The position numbers were made by a program, and so were the translations under genes. 64,000 nucleotides of DNA from Heligmosomoides polygyrus polygyrus (lineage: Eukaryota > Nematoda > Chromadorea > Rhabditida > Heligmosomidae): assembly GCA_947396885.1 (NCBI GenBank), contig OX377204.1, positions 52,997,139-53,061,138 on the forward strand, written 5' to 3'. Positions 11,017 through 20,856 of the stretch are shown piece after piece. The notes under the pieces are model-generated. The model saw nothing but the letters and a program-made list of their open reading frames with translations, did not search any database and had not been told where the DNA came from. Numbering within the stretch: position 1 is the stretch's first letter; every line of letters starts with the position of its first letter.

Positions 11017-11098
11017 CGCAGCGAGCAGGATTCGAACCTGCGCGGGCAGAGCCCAATTGATTTCTAGTCAATCTCCTTAACCACTCGGACATCGCTGC
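11017..11098 (-). tRNA. tRNA-Ser(AGA), copy 52
   Basis: Consensus copy. Confidence 0.92.
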
Positions 11099-11228
11099 AT
11101 AGCACCGCCGACAGGCATGGAGCCCATTGTGTCCACGAAGAACTTCTCTCCTAGCGGACCACCGCGTACGTGTACTCGCTAGCTCCCATCCCCCCAATCT
11201 GCGCATCACGGAACATTGCAAAACGATT

Positions 11229-11310
11229 CGCAGCGAGCAGGATTCGAACCTGCGCGGGCAGAGCCCAATTGATTTCGAGTCAATCTCCTTAACCACTCGC
11301 ACATCGCTGC
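11229..11310 (-). tRNA. tRNA-Ser(CGA), copy 53
   Basis: D-stem/A-box change as copy 31. Confidence 0.75.
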
Positions 11311-11440
11311 ATAGCACCGCCGACAGGCATGGAGCCCATTGCGTCCACGAAGAACTTCATCTCCTAGCGGACCACCGCGTACGTGTACTCGCTAGCTCCC
11401 ATCCCCCAATCTGCCCATCACGGAACATTGCAAAACGATT

Positions 11441-11522
11441 CGCAGCGAGCAGGATTCGAACCTGCGCGGGCAGAGCCCAATTGATTTCTAGTCAATCTCC
11501 TTAACCACTCGGACATCGCTGC
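11441..11522 (-). tRNA. tRNA-Ser(AGA), copy 54
   Basis: Consensus copy. Confidence 0.92.
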
Positions 11523-11659
11523 ATAGCACCGTCGACAGGCATCGAGCATCAAGCCCATTGCGTCCACGAAGAACTTCATCTCCTAGCGGACCACCGCGTA
11601 CGTGTACTCGCTAGCTCCCATCCCCCAATCTGCCCATCACGGAACATTGCAAAACGATT

Positions 11660-11741
11660 CGCAGCGAGCAGGATTCGAACCTGCGCGGGCAGAGCCCAAT
11701 TGATTTCTAGTCAATCTCCTTAACCACTCGGACATCGCTGC
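11660..11741 (-). tRNA. tRNA-Ser(AGA), copy 55
   Basis: Consensus copy. Confidence 0.92.
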
Positions 11742-11879
11742 ATAGCACCGTCGACAGGCATCGAGCATCAAGCCCACTGCGTCCACGAAGAACTTCATCT
11801 CCTAGCGGACCAGCGCGTACGTGTACTCGCTAGCTCCCATCCCCCCAATCTGCGCATCACGGAACATTGCAAAACGATT

Positions 11880-11961
11880 CGCAGCGAGCAGGATTCGAAC
11901 CTGCGCGGGCAGAGCCCAATTGATTTCTAGTCAATCTCCTTAACCACTCGGACATTGCTGC
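11880..11961 (-). tRNA. tRNA-Ser(AGA), copy 56
   Basis: Acceptor A-C mismatch as copy 34. Confidence 0.78.
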
Positions 11962-12092
11962 ATAGCACCGCCGACAGGCATGGAGCCCATTGCGTCCACG
12001 AAGAACTTCATCTCCTAGCGGACCAGCGCGTACGTGTACTCGCTAGCTCCCATCCCCCCAATCTGCGCATCACGGAACATTGCAAAACGATT

Positions 12093-12174
12093 CGCAGCGA
12101 GCAGGATTCGAACCTGCGCGGGCAGAGCCCAATTGATTTCTAGTCAATCTCCTTAACCACTCGGACATCGCTGC
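12093..12174 (-). tRNA. tRNA-Ser(AGA), copy 57
   Basis: Consensus copy. Confidence 0.92.
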
Positions 12175-12304
12175 ATAGCACCGCCGACAGGCATGGAGCC
12201 CATTGCGTCCACGAAGAACTTCATCTCCTAGCGGACCACCGCGTACGTGTACTCGCTAGCTCCCATCCCCCAATCTGCGCATCACGGAACATTGCAAAAC
12301 GATT

Positions 12305-12386
12305 CGCAGCGAGCAGGATTCGAACCTGCGCGGGCAGAGCCCAATTGATTTCGAGTCAATCTCCTTAACCACTCGGACATCGCTGC
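12305..12386 (-). tRNA. tRNA-Ser(CGA), copy 58
   Basis: Consensus CGA copy. Confidence 0.92.
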
Positions 12387-12516
12387 ATAGCACCGCCGAC
12401 AGGCATGGAGCCCATTGCGTCCATGAAGAACTTCATCTCCTAGCGGACCACCGCGTACGTGTACTCGCTAGCTCCCATCCCCCAATCTGCGCATCACGGA
12501 ATATTGCAATACGATT

Positions 12517-12598
12517 CGCAGCGAGCAGGATTCGAACCTGCGCGGGCAGAGCCCAAATGATTTCTAGTCAATCTCCTTAACCACTCGGACATCGCTGC
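12517..12598 (-). tRNA. tRNA-Ser(AGA), copy 59
   Basis: Anticodon-stem T-T mismatch; terminator changed to TATT. Confidence 0.75.
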
Positions 12599-12736
12599 AT
12601 AGCACCGTCGACAGGCATCGAGCATCAAGCCCATTGCGTCCACGAAGAACTTCATCTCCTAGCGGACGAGCGCGTACGTGTACTCGCTAGCTCCCATCCC
12701 CCCAATCTGCGCATCACGGAACATTGCAAAGCGATT

Positions 12737-12818
12737 CGCAGCGAGCAGGATTCGAACCTGCGCGGGCAGAGCCCAATTGATTTCGAGTCAATCTCCTTAA
12801 CCACTCGGACATCGCTGC
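12737..12818 (-). tRNA. tRNA-Ser(CGA), copy 60
   Basis: Consensus body; terminator TTT. Confidence 0.85.
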
Positions 12819-12948
12819 AAAGCACCGCCGACAGGCATGGAGCCCATTGCGTCCACGAAGAACTTCATCTCCTAGCGGACCACCGCGTACCTGTACTCGC
12901 TAGCTCCCATCCCCCAATCTGCGCATCACGGAACATTGCAAAACGATT

Positions 12949-13030
12949 CGCAGCGAGCAGGATTCGAACCTGCGCGGGCAGAGCCCAATTGATTTCTAGT
13001 CAATCTCCTTAACCACTCGGACATCGCTGC
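12949..13030 (-). tRNA. tRNA-Ser(AGA), copy 61
   Basis: Consensus copy. Confidence 0.92.
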
Positions 13031-13168
13031 ATAGCACCGTCGACAGGCATCGAGCATCAAGCCCATTGCGTCCACGAAGAACTTCATCTCCTAGCGGACC
13101 AGCGCGTACGTGTACTCGCTAGCTCCCATCCCCCCAATCTGCGCATCACGGAACATTGCAAAACGATT

Positions 13169-13250
13169 CGCAGCGAGCAGGATTCGAACCTGCGCGGGCA
13201 GAGCCCAATTGATTTCTAGTCAATCTCCTTAACCACTCGGACATCGCTGC
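13169..13250 (-). tRNA. tRNA-Ser(AGA), copy 62
   Basis: Consensus copy. Confidence 0.92.
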
Positions 13251-13381
13251 GTAGCACCGCCGACAGGCATGGAGCCCATTGCGTCTACGGAGAACTTCAT
13301 CTTCTAGCGGACCAGCGCGTACGTGTACTCGCTAGCTCCCATCCCCCCAATCTGCGCATCACGGAACATTGCAAAACGATT

Positions 13382-13463
13382 CGCAGCGAGCAGGATTCGA
13401 ACCTGCGCGGGCAGAGCCCAATTGATTTCTAGGCAATCTCCTTAACCATTCGGACATCGCTGC
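13382..13463 (-). tRNA. tRNA-Ser(AGA), copy 63
   Basis: Loop-closing anticodon pair lost (C-T) and one D-loop change. Confidence 0.75.
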
Positions 13464-13594
13464 ATAGCACCGCCGACAGGCATGGAGCCCATTGCGTCCA
13501 CGAAGAACTTCATCTCCTAGCGGACCAGCGCGTACGTGTACTCGCTAGCTCCCATCCCCCCAATCTGCGCATCACGGAACATTGCAAAACGATT

Positions 13595-13676
13595 CGCAGC
13601 GAGCAGGATTCGAACCTGCGCGGGCAGAGCCCAATTGATTTCTAGTCAATCTCCTTAACCACTCGGACATCGCTGC
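13595..13676 (-). tRNA. tRNA-Ser(AGA), copy 64
   Basis: Consensus copy. Confidence 0.92.
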
Positions 13677-13807
13677 ATGGCACCGCCGACAGGCATGGAG
13701 CCCATTGCGTCCACGAAGAACTTCATCTCCTAGCGGACCAGCGCGTACGTGTACTCGCTAGCTCCCATCCCCCCAATCTGCGCATCACGGAACATTGCAA
13801 AACGATT

Positions 13808-13889
13808 CGCAGCGAGCAGGATTCGAACCTGCGCGGGCAGAGCCCAATTGATTTCTAGTCAATCTCCTTAACCACTCGGACATCGCTGC
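13808..13889 (-). tRNA. tRNA-Ser(AGA), copy 65
   Basis: Consensus copy. Confidence 0.92.
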
Positions 13890-14027
13890 ATAGCACCGTC
13901 GACAGGCATCGAGCATCAAGCCCATTGCGTCCACGAAGAACTTCATCTCCTAGCGGACCAGCGCGTACGTGTACTCGCTAGCTCCCATCCCCCCAATCTG
14001 CGCATCACGGAACATTGCAAAACGATT

Positions 14028-14109
14028 CGCAGCGAGCAGGATTCGAACCTGCGCGGGCAGAGCCCAATTGATTTCTAGTCGATCTCCTTAACCACTCGGA
14101 CATCGCTGC
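14028..14109 (-). tRNA. tRNA-Ser(AGA), copy 66
   Basis: C-A mismatch in the anticodon stem. Confidence 0.8.
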
Positions 14110-14239
14110 ATAGCACCGCCGACAGGCATGGAGCCCATTGCGTCCACGAAGAACTTCATCTCCTAGCGGACCACCGCGTACTTGTACTCGCTAGCTCCCA
14201 TCCCCCAATCTGAGCATCACGGAACATTGCAAAACGATT

Positions 14240-14321
14240 CGCAGCGAGCAGGATTCGAACCTGCGCGGGCAGAGCCCAATTGATTTCGAGTCAATCTCCT
14301 TAACCACTCGGACATCGCTGC
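14240..14321 (-). tRNA. tRNA-Ser(CGA), copy 67
   Basis: Consensus CGA copy. Confidence 0.92.
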
Positions 14322-14451
14322 ATAGCACCGCCGACAGGCATGGAGCCCATTGCGTCCACGAAGAACTTCATCTCCTAGCGGACCACCGCGTGCGTGTACT
14401 CGCTAGCTCCCATCCCCCAATCTGCGCATCATGGAACATTGCAAAACGATT

Positions 14452-14533
14452 CGCAGCGAGCAGGATTCGAACCTGCGCGGGCAGAGCCCAATTGATTTCT
14501 AGTCAATCTCCTTAACCACTCGGACATCGCTGC
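14452..14533 (-). tRNA. tRNA-Ser(AGA), copy 68
   Basis: Consensus copy. Confidence 0.92.
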
Positions 14534-14667
14534 ATAGCACCGTCGACAGGCATCGAGCATCAAGCCCATTGCGTCCACGAAGAACTCTCCTAGCGGACCA
14601 GCGCGTACGTGTACTCGCTAGCTCCCATCCCCCCAATCTGCGCATCACGGAACATTGCAAAATGATT

Positions 14668-14749
14668 CGCAGCGAGCAGGATTCGAACCTGCGCGGGCAG
14701 AGCCCAATTGATTTCTAGTCAATCTCCTTAACCACTCGGACATCGCTGC
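14668..14749 (-). tRNA. tRNA-Ser(AGA), copy 69
   Basis: Consensus body; one trailer base differs but TTTT is kept. Confidence 0.9.
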
Positions 14750-14879
14750 ATAGCACCGCCGACAGGCATGGAGCCCATTGCGTCCACGAAGAACTTCATC
14801 TCCTAGCGGACCACCGCGTACGTGTACTCGCTAGCTCCCATCCCGCAACCTGAGCATCACGGAACCTTGCAAAACGATT

Positions 14880-14961
14880 CGCAGCGAGCAGGATTCGAAC
14901 CTGCGCGGGCAGAGCCCAATTGATTTCGAGTCAATCTCCTTAACCACTCGGACATCGCTGC
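14880..14961 (-). tRNA. tRNA-Ser(CGA), copy 70
   Basis: Consensus CGA copy. Confidence 0.92.
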
Positions 14962-15091
14962 ATAGCACCGCCGACAGGCATGGAGCCCATTGCGTCCACG
15001 AAGAACTTCATCTCCTAGCGGACCACCGCGTACGTGTACTCGCTAGCTCCCATCCCCCAATCTGCGCATCACGGAACATTGCAAAACGATT

Positions 15092-15173
15092 CGCAGCGAG
15101 CAGGATTCGAACCTGCGCGGGCAGAGCCCAATTGATTTCTAGTCAATCTCCTTAACCACTCGGACATCGCTTC
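15092..15173 (-). tRNA. tRNA-Ser(AGA), copy 71, 5'-flank deletion
   Basis: An 11-nt deletion spans the tRNA 5' end and its leader. The fused sequence supplies G1 and A3 but base 2 is A, so pair 2-71 is lost. Confidence 0.72.
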
Positions 15174-15300
15174 GACAAGCATCGAGCATCAAGCCCATTG
15201 CGTCCACGAAGAACTTCATCTCCTAGCGGACCACCGCGTACGTGTACTCGCTAGCTCCCATCCCCCCAATCTGCGCATCACGGAACATTGCAAAGCGATT

Positions 15301-15382
15301 CGCAGCGAGCAGGATTCGAACCTGCGCGGGCAGAGCCCAATTGATTTCGAGTCAATCTCCTTAACCACTCGGACATCGCTGC
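15301..15382 (-). tRNA. tRNA-Ser(CGA), copy 72
   Basis: Consensus body; terminator TTT. Part of a 421-bp dimer with copy 71. Confidence 0.85.
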
Positions 15383-15512
15383 AAAGCACCGCCGACAGGC
15401 ATGGAGCCCATTGCGTCCACGAAGAACTTCATCTCCTAGCGGACCACCGCGTACGTGTACTCGCTAGCTCCCATCCCCCAATCTGCGCATCACGGAACAT
15501 TGCAAAACGATT

Positions 15513-15594
15513 CGCAGCGAGCAGGATTCGAACCTGCGCGGGCAGAGCCCAATTGATTTCTAGTCAATCTCCTTAACCACTCGGACATCGCTTC
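15513..15594 (-). tRNA. tRNA-Ser(AGA), copy 73, 5'-flank deletion
   Basis: Same deletion as copy 71. Confidence 0.72.
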
Positions 15595-15721
15595 GACAAG
15601 CATCGAGCATCAAGCCCATTGCGTCCACGAAGAACTTCATCTCCTAGCGGACCACCGCGTACGTGTACTCGCTAGCTCCCATCCCCCCAATCTGCGCATC
15701 ACGGAACATTGCAAAGCGATT

Positions 15722-15803
15722 CGCAGCGAGCAGGATTCGAACCTGCGCGGGCAGAGCCCAATTGATTTCGAGTCAATCTCCTTAACCACTCGGACATCGC
15801 TGC
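15722..15803 (-). tRNA. tRNA-Ser(CGA), copy 74
   Basis: Consensus body; terminator TTT. Confidence 0.85.
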
Positions 15804-15933
15804 AAAGCACCGCCGACAGGCATGGAGCACATTGCGTCCACGAAGAACTTCATCTCCTAGCGGACCACCGCGTACCTGTACTCGCTAGCTCCCATCCCCC
15901 AATCTGCGCATCACGGAACATTGCAAAACGATT

Positions 15934-16015
15934 CGCAGCGAGCAGGATTCGAACCTGCGCGGGCAGAGCCCAATTGATTTCTAGTCAATCTCCTTAACCA
16001 CTCGGACATCGCTTC
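15934..16015 (-). tRNA. tRNA-Ser(AGA), copy 75, 5'-flank deletion
   Basis: Same deletion as copy 71. Confidence 0.72.
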
Positions 16016-16142
16016 GACAAGCATCGAGCATCAAGCCCATTGCGTCCACGAAGAACTTCATCTCCTAGCGGACCAGCGCGTACGTGTACTCGCTAGCTCC
16101 CATCCACCCAATCTGCGCATCACGGACCATTGCAAAACGATT

Positions 16143-16224
16143 CGCAGCGAGCAGGATTCGAACCTGCGCGGGCAGAGCCCAACTGATTTCGAGTCAATCT
16201 CCTTAACCACTCGGACATCGCTGC
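16143..16224 (-). tRNA. tRNA-Ser(CGA), copy 76
   Basis: One anticodon-stem pair is a T-G wobble. Confidence 0.88.
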
Positions 16225-16354
16225 TTAGCATCGTCGACAGGCATGGAGCCCATTGCGTCCACGAAGAACTTCATCTCCTAGCGGACCAGCGCGTACGTGT
16301 ACTCGCTAGCTCCCATCCCCCAATCTGCGCATCACGGAACATTGCAAAACGATT

Positions 16355-16436
16355 CGCAGCGAGCAGGATTCGAACCTGCGCGGGCAGAGCCCAATTGATT
16401 TCTAGTCAATCTCCTTAACCACTCGGACATCGCTGC
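16355..16436 (-). tRNA. tRNA-Ser(AGA), copy 77
   Basis: Consensus copy. Confidence 0.92.
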
Positions 16437-16573
16437 ATAGCACCGTGTACAGGCATCGAGCATCAAGCCCATTGCGTCCACGAAGAACTTCATCTCCTAG
16501 CGGACGAGCGCGTGCGTGTACTCGCTAGCTCCCATCCCCCAATCTGCGCATCACGGAACATTGCAAAACGATT

Positions 16574-16655
16574 CGCAGCGAGCAGGATTCGAACCTGCGC
16601 GGGCAGAGCCCAATTGATTTCTAGTCAATCTCCTTAACCACTCGGACATCGCTGC
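16574..16655 (-). tRNA. tRNA-Ser(AGA), copy 78
   Basis: Consensus copy; near the start of the block repeated from -5988 bp. Confidence 0.92.
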
Positions 16656-16785
16656 ATAGCAATGCCGACAGGCATGGAGCCCATTGCGTCCACGAAGAAC
16701 TTCATCTCCTAGCGGACCAGCGCGTACGTGTACTCGCTAGCTCCCATCCCCCAATCTGCGCATCACGGAACATTGCAAAACGATT

Positions 16786-16867
16786 CGCAGCGAGCAGGAT
16801 TCGAACCTGCGCGGGCAGAGCCCAATTGATTTCTAGTCAATCTCCTTAACCACTCGGACATCGCTGC
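16786..16867 (-). tRNA. tRNA-Ser(AGA), copy 79
   Basis: Consensus copy. Confidence 0.92.
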
Positions 16868-17004
16868 ATAGCACCGTCGACAGGCATCGAGCATCAAGCC
16901 CATTGCGTCCACGAAGAACATCATCTCCTAGCGGACCAGCGCGTACGTGTACTCGCTAGCTCCCATCCCCCAATCTGCGCATCACGGAACATTGCAAAAC
17001 GATT

Positions 17005-17086
17005 CGCAGCGAGCAGGATTCGAACCTGCGCGGGCAGAGCCCAATTGATTTCTAGTCAATCTCCTTAACCACTCGGACATCGCTGC
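17005..17086 (-). tRNA. tRNA-Ser(AGA), copy 80
   Basis: Consensus copy. Confidence 0.92.
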
Positions 17087-17216
17087 ATAGCACCGCCGAC
17101 AGGCATGGAGCCCATTGTGTCCACGAAGAACTTCTCTCCTAGCGGACCACCGCGTACGTGTACTCGCTAGCTCCCATCCCCCCAATCTGCGCATCACGGA
17201 ACATTGCAAAACGATT

Positions 17217-17298
17217 CGCAGCGAGCAGGATTCGAACCTGCGCGGGCAGAGCCCAATTGATTTCGAGTCAATCTCCTTAACCACTCGCACATCGCTGC
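17217..17298 (-). tRNA. tRNA-Ser(CGA), copy 81
   Basis: D-stem/A-box change as copies 31 and 53. Confidence 0.75.
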
Positions 17299-17428
17299 AT
17301 AGCACCGCCGACAGGCATGGAGCCCATTGCGTCCACGAAGAACTTCATCTCCTAGCGGACCACCGCGTACGTGTACTCGCTAGCTCCCATCCCCCAATCT
17401 GCCCATCACGGAACATTGCAAAACGATT

Positions 17429-17510
17429 CGCAGCGAGCAGGATTCGAACCTGCGCGGGCAGAGCCCAATTGATTTCTAGTCAATCTCCTTAACCACTCGG
17501 ACATCGCTGC
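17429..17510 (-). tRNA. tRNA-Ser(AGA), copy 82
   Basis: Consensus copy. Confidence 0.92.
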
Positions 17511-17647
17511 ATAGCACCGTCGACAGGCATCGAGCATCAAGCCCATTGCGTCCACGAAGAACTTCATCTCCTAGCGGACCACCGCGTACGTGTACTCGCT
17601 AGCTCCCATCCCCCAATCTGCCCATCACGGAACATTGCAAAACGATT

Positions 17648-17729
17648 CGCAGCGAGCAGGATTCGAACCTGCGCGGGCAGAGCCCAATTGATTTCTAGTC
17701 AATCTCCTTAACCACTCGGACATCGCTGC
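17648..17729 (-). tRNA. tRNA-Ser(AGA), copy 83
   Basis: Consensus copy. Confidence 0.92.
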
Positions 17730-17867
17730 ATAGCACCGTCGACAGGCATCGAGCATCAAGCCCATTGCGTCCACGAAGAACTTCATCTCCTAGCGGACCA
17801 GCGCGTACGTGTACTCGCTAGCTCCCATCCCCCCAATCTGCGCATCACGGAACATTGCAAAACGATT

Positions 17868-17949
17868 CGCAGCGAGCAGGATTCGAACCTGCGCGGGCAG
17901 AGCCCAATTGATTTCTAGTCAATCTCCTTAACCACTCGGACATTGCTGC
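17868..17949 (-). tRNA. tRNA-Ser(AGA), copy 84
   Basis: Acceptor A-C mismatch as copies 34 and 56. Confidence 0.78.
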
Positions 17950-18080
17950 ATAGCACCGCCGACAGGCATGGAGCCCATTGCGTCCACGAAGAACTTCATC
18001 TCCTAGCGGACCAGCGCGTACGTGTACTCGCTAGCTCCCATCCCCCCAATCTGCGCATCACGGAACATTGCAAAACGATT

Positions 18081-18162
18081 CGCAGCGAGCAGGATTCGAA
18101 CCTGCGCGGGCAGAGCCCAATTGATTTCTAGTCAATCTCCTTAACCACTCGGACATCGCTGC
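18081..18162 (-). tRNA. tRNA-Ser(AGA), copy 85
   Basis: Consensus copy. Confidence 0.92.
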
Positions 18163-18292
18163 ATAGCACCGCCGACAGGCATGGAGCCCATTGCGTCCAC
18201 GAAGAACTTCATCTCCTAGCGGACCACCGCGTACGTGTACTCGCTAGCTCCCATCCCCCAATCTGCGCATCACGGAACATTGCAAAACGATT

Positions 18293-18374
18293 CGCAGCGA
18301 GCAGGATTCGAACCTGCGCGGGCAGAGCCCAATTGATTTCGAGTCAATCTCCTTAACCACTCGGACATCGCTGC
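18293..18374 (-). tRNA. tRNA-Ser(CGA), copy 86
   Basis: Consensus CGA copy. Confidence 0.92.
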
Positions 18375-18504
18375 ATAGCACCGCCGACAGGCATGGAGCC
18401 CATTGCGTCCATGAAGAACTTCATCTCCTAGCGGACCACCGCGTACGTGTACTCGCTAGCTCCCATCCCCCAATCTGCGCATCACGGAACATTGCAAAAC
18501 GATT

Positions 18505-18586
18505 CGCAGCGAGCAGGATTCGAACCTGCGCGGGCAGAGCCCAAATGATTTCTAGTCAATCTCCTTAACCACTCGGACATCGCTGC
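18505..18586 (-). tRNA. tRNA-Ser(AGA), copy 87
   Basis: Anticodon-stem T-T mismatch as copies 37 and 59. Confidence 0.8.
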
Positions 18587-18724
18587 ATAGCACCGTCGAC
18601 AGGCATCGAGCATCAAGCCCATTGCGTCCACGAAGAACTTCATCTCCTAGCGGACCAGCGCGTACGTGTACTCGCTAGCTCCCATCCCCCCAATCTGCGC
18701 ATCACGGAACATTGCAAAACGATT

Positions 18725-18806
18725 CGCAGCGAGCAGGATTCGAACCTGCGCGGGCAGAGCCCAATTGATTTCTAGTCAATCTCCTTAACCACTCGGACAT
18801 CGCTGC
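18725..18806 (-). tRNA. tRNA-Ser(AGA), copy 88
   Basis: Consensus copy. Confidence 0.92.
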
Positions 18807-18937
18807 GTAGCACCGCCGACAGGCATGGAGCCCATTGCGTCTACGGAGAACTTCATCTTCTAGCGGACCAGCGCGTACGTGTACTCGCTAGCTCCCATCC
18901 CCCCAATCTGCGCATCACGGAACATTGCAAAACGATT

Positions 18938-19019
18938 CGCAGCGAGCAGGATTCGAACCTGCGCGGGCAGAGCCCAATTGATTTCTAGGCAATCTCCTTA
19001 ACCATTCGGACATCGCTGC
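18938..19019 (-). tRNA. tRNA-Ser(AGA), copy 89
   Basis: Same two changes as copy 63. Confidence 0.75.
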
Positions 19020-19150
19020 ATAGCACCGCCGACAGGCATGGAGCCCATTGCGTCCACGAAGAACTTCATCTCCTAGCGGACCAGCGCGTACGTGTACTCG
19101 CTAGCTCCCATCCCCCCAATCTGCGCATCACGGAACATTGCAAAACGATT

Positions 19151-19232
19151 CGCAGCGAGCAGGATTCGAACCTGCGCGGGCAGAGCCCAATTGATTTCTA
19201 GTCAATCTCCTTAACCACTCGGACATCGCTGC
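19151..19232 (-). tRNA. tRNA-Ser(AGA), copy 90
   Basis: Consensus copy. Confidence 0.92.
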
Positions 19233-19363
19233 ATGGCACCGCCGACAGGCATGGAGCCCATTGCGTCCACGAAGAACTTCATCTCCTAGCGGACCAGCGC
19301 GTACGTGTACTCGCTAGCTCCCATCCCCCCAATCTGCGCATCACGGAACATTGCAAAACGATT

Positions 19364-19445
19364 CGCAGCGAGCAGGATTCGAACCTGCGCGGGCAGAGCC
19401 CAATTGATTTCTAGTCAATCTCCTTAACCACTCGGACATCGCTGC
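19364..19445 (-). tRNA. tRNA-Ser(AGA), copy 91
   Basis: Consensus copy. Confidence 0.92.
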
Positions 19446-19583
19446 ATAGCACCGTCGACAGGCATCGAGCATCAAGCCCATTGCGTCCACGAAGAACTTC
19501 ATCTCCTAGCGGACCAGCGCGTACGTGTACTCGCTAGCTCCCATCCCCCCAATCTGCGCATCACGGAACATTGCAAAACGATT

Positions 19584-19665
19584 CGCAGCGAGCAGGATTC
19601 GAACCTGCGCGGGCAGAGCCCAATTGATTTCTAGTCGATCTCCTTAACCACTCGGACATCGCTGC
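19584..19665 (-). tRNA. tRNA-Ser(AGA), copy 92
   Basis: C-A mismatch in the anticodon stem. Confidence 0.8.
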
Positions 19666-19795
19666 ATAGCACCGCCGACAGGCATGGAGCCCATTGCGTC
19701 CACGAAGAACTTCATCTCCTAGCGGACCATCGCGTACGTGTACTCGCTAGCTCCCATCCCCCAATCTGAGCATCACGGAACATTGCAAAACGATT

Positions 19796-19877
19796 CGCAG
19801 CGAGCAGGATTCGAACCTGCGCGGGCAGAGCCCAATTGATTTCGAGTCAATCTCCTTAACCACTCGGACATCGCTGC
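19796..19877 (-). tRNA. tRNA-Ser(CGA), copy 93
   Basis: Consensus CGA copy. Confidence 0.92.
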
Positions 19878-20007
19878 ATAGCACCGCCGACAGGCATGGA
19901 GCCCATTGCGTCCACGAAGAACTTCATCTCCTAGCGGACCACCGCGTGCGTGTACTCGCTAGCTCCCATCCCCCAATCTGCGCATCATGGAACATTGCAA
20001 AACGATT

Positions 20008-20089
20008 CGCAGCGAGCAGGATTCGAACCTGCGCGGGCAGAGCCCAATTGATTTCTAGTCAATCTCCTTAACCACTCGGACATCGCTGC
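20008..20089 (-). tRNA. tRNA-Ser(AGA), copy 94
   Basis: Consensus copy. Confidence 0.92.
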
Positions 20090-20223
20090 ATAGCACCGTC
20101 GACAGGCATCGAGCATCAAGCCCATTGCGTCCACGAAGAACTCTCCTAGCGGACCAGCGCGTACGTGTACTCGCTAGCTCCCATCCCCCCAATCTGCGCA
20201 TCACGGAACATTGCAAAACGATT

Positions 20224-20305
20224 CGCAGCGAGCAGGATTCGAACCTGCGCGGGCAGAGCCCAATTGATTTCTAGTCAATCTCCTTAACCACTCGGACATC
20301 GCTGC
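20224..20305 (-). tRNA. tRNA-Ser(AGA), copy 95
   Basis: Consensus copy. Confidence 0.92.
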
Positions 20306-20435
20306 ATAGCACCGCCGACAGGCATGGAGCCCATTGCGTCCACGAAGAACTTCATCTCCTAGCGGACCACCGCGTACGTGTACTCGCTAGCTCCCATCCC
20401 GCAACCTGAGCATCACGGAACCTTGCAAAACGATT

Positions 20436-20517
20436 CGCAGCGAGCAGGATTCGAACCTGCGCGGGCAGAGCCCAATTGATTTCGAGTCAATCTCCTTAAC
20501 CACTCGGACATCGCTGC
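20436..20517 (-). tRNA. tRNA-Ser(CGA), copy 96
   Basis: Consensus CGA copy. Confidence 0.92.
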
Positions 20518-20647
20518 ATAGCACCGCCGACAGGCATGGAGCCCATTGCGTCCACGAAGAACTTCATCTCCTAGCGGACCACCGCGTACGTGTACTCGCT
20601 AGCTCCCATCCCCCAATCTGCGCATCACGGAACATTGCAAAACGATT

Positions 20648-20729
20648 CGCAGCGAGCAGGATTCGAACCTGCGCGGGCAGAGCCCAATTGATTTCTAGTC
20701 AATCTCCTTAACCACTCGGACATCGCTTC
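20648..20729 (-). tRNA. tRNA-Ser(AGA), copy 97, 5'-flank deletion
   Basis: Same deletion as copy 71. Confidence 0.72.
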
Positions 20730-20856
20730 GACAAGCATCGAGCATCAAGCCCATTGCGTCCACGAAGAACTTCATCTCCTAGCGGACCAGCGCGTACGTG
20801 TACTCGCTAGCTCCCATCCACCCAATCTGCGCATCACGGACCATTGCAAAACGATT

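Noticed and set aside
373..18131. Recurrent open reading frames of 60-137 residues inside the array, on both strands
   Set aside because: They are accidental frames through the tRNA and spacer repeat; they recur with the repeat and change frame with every indel.
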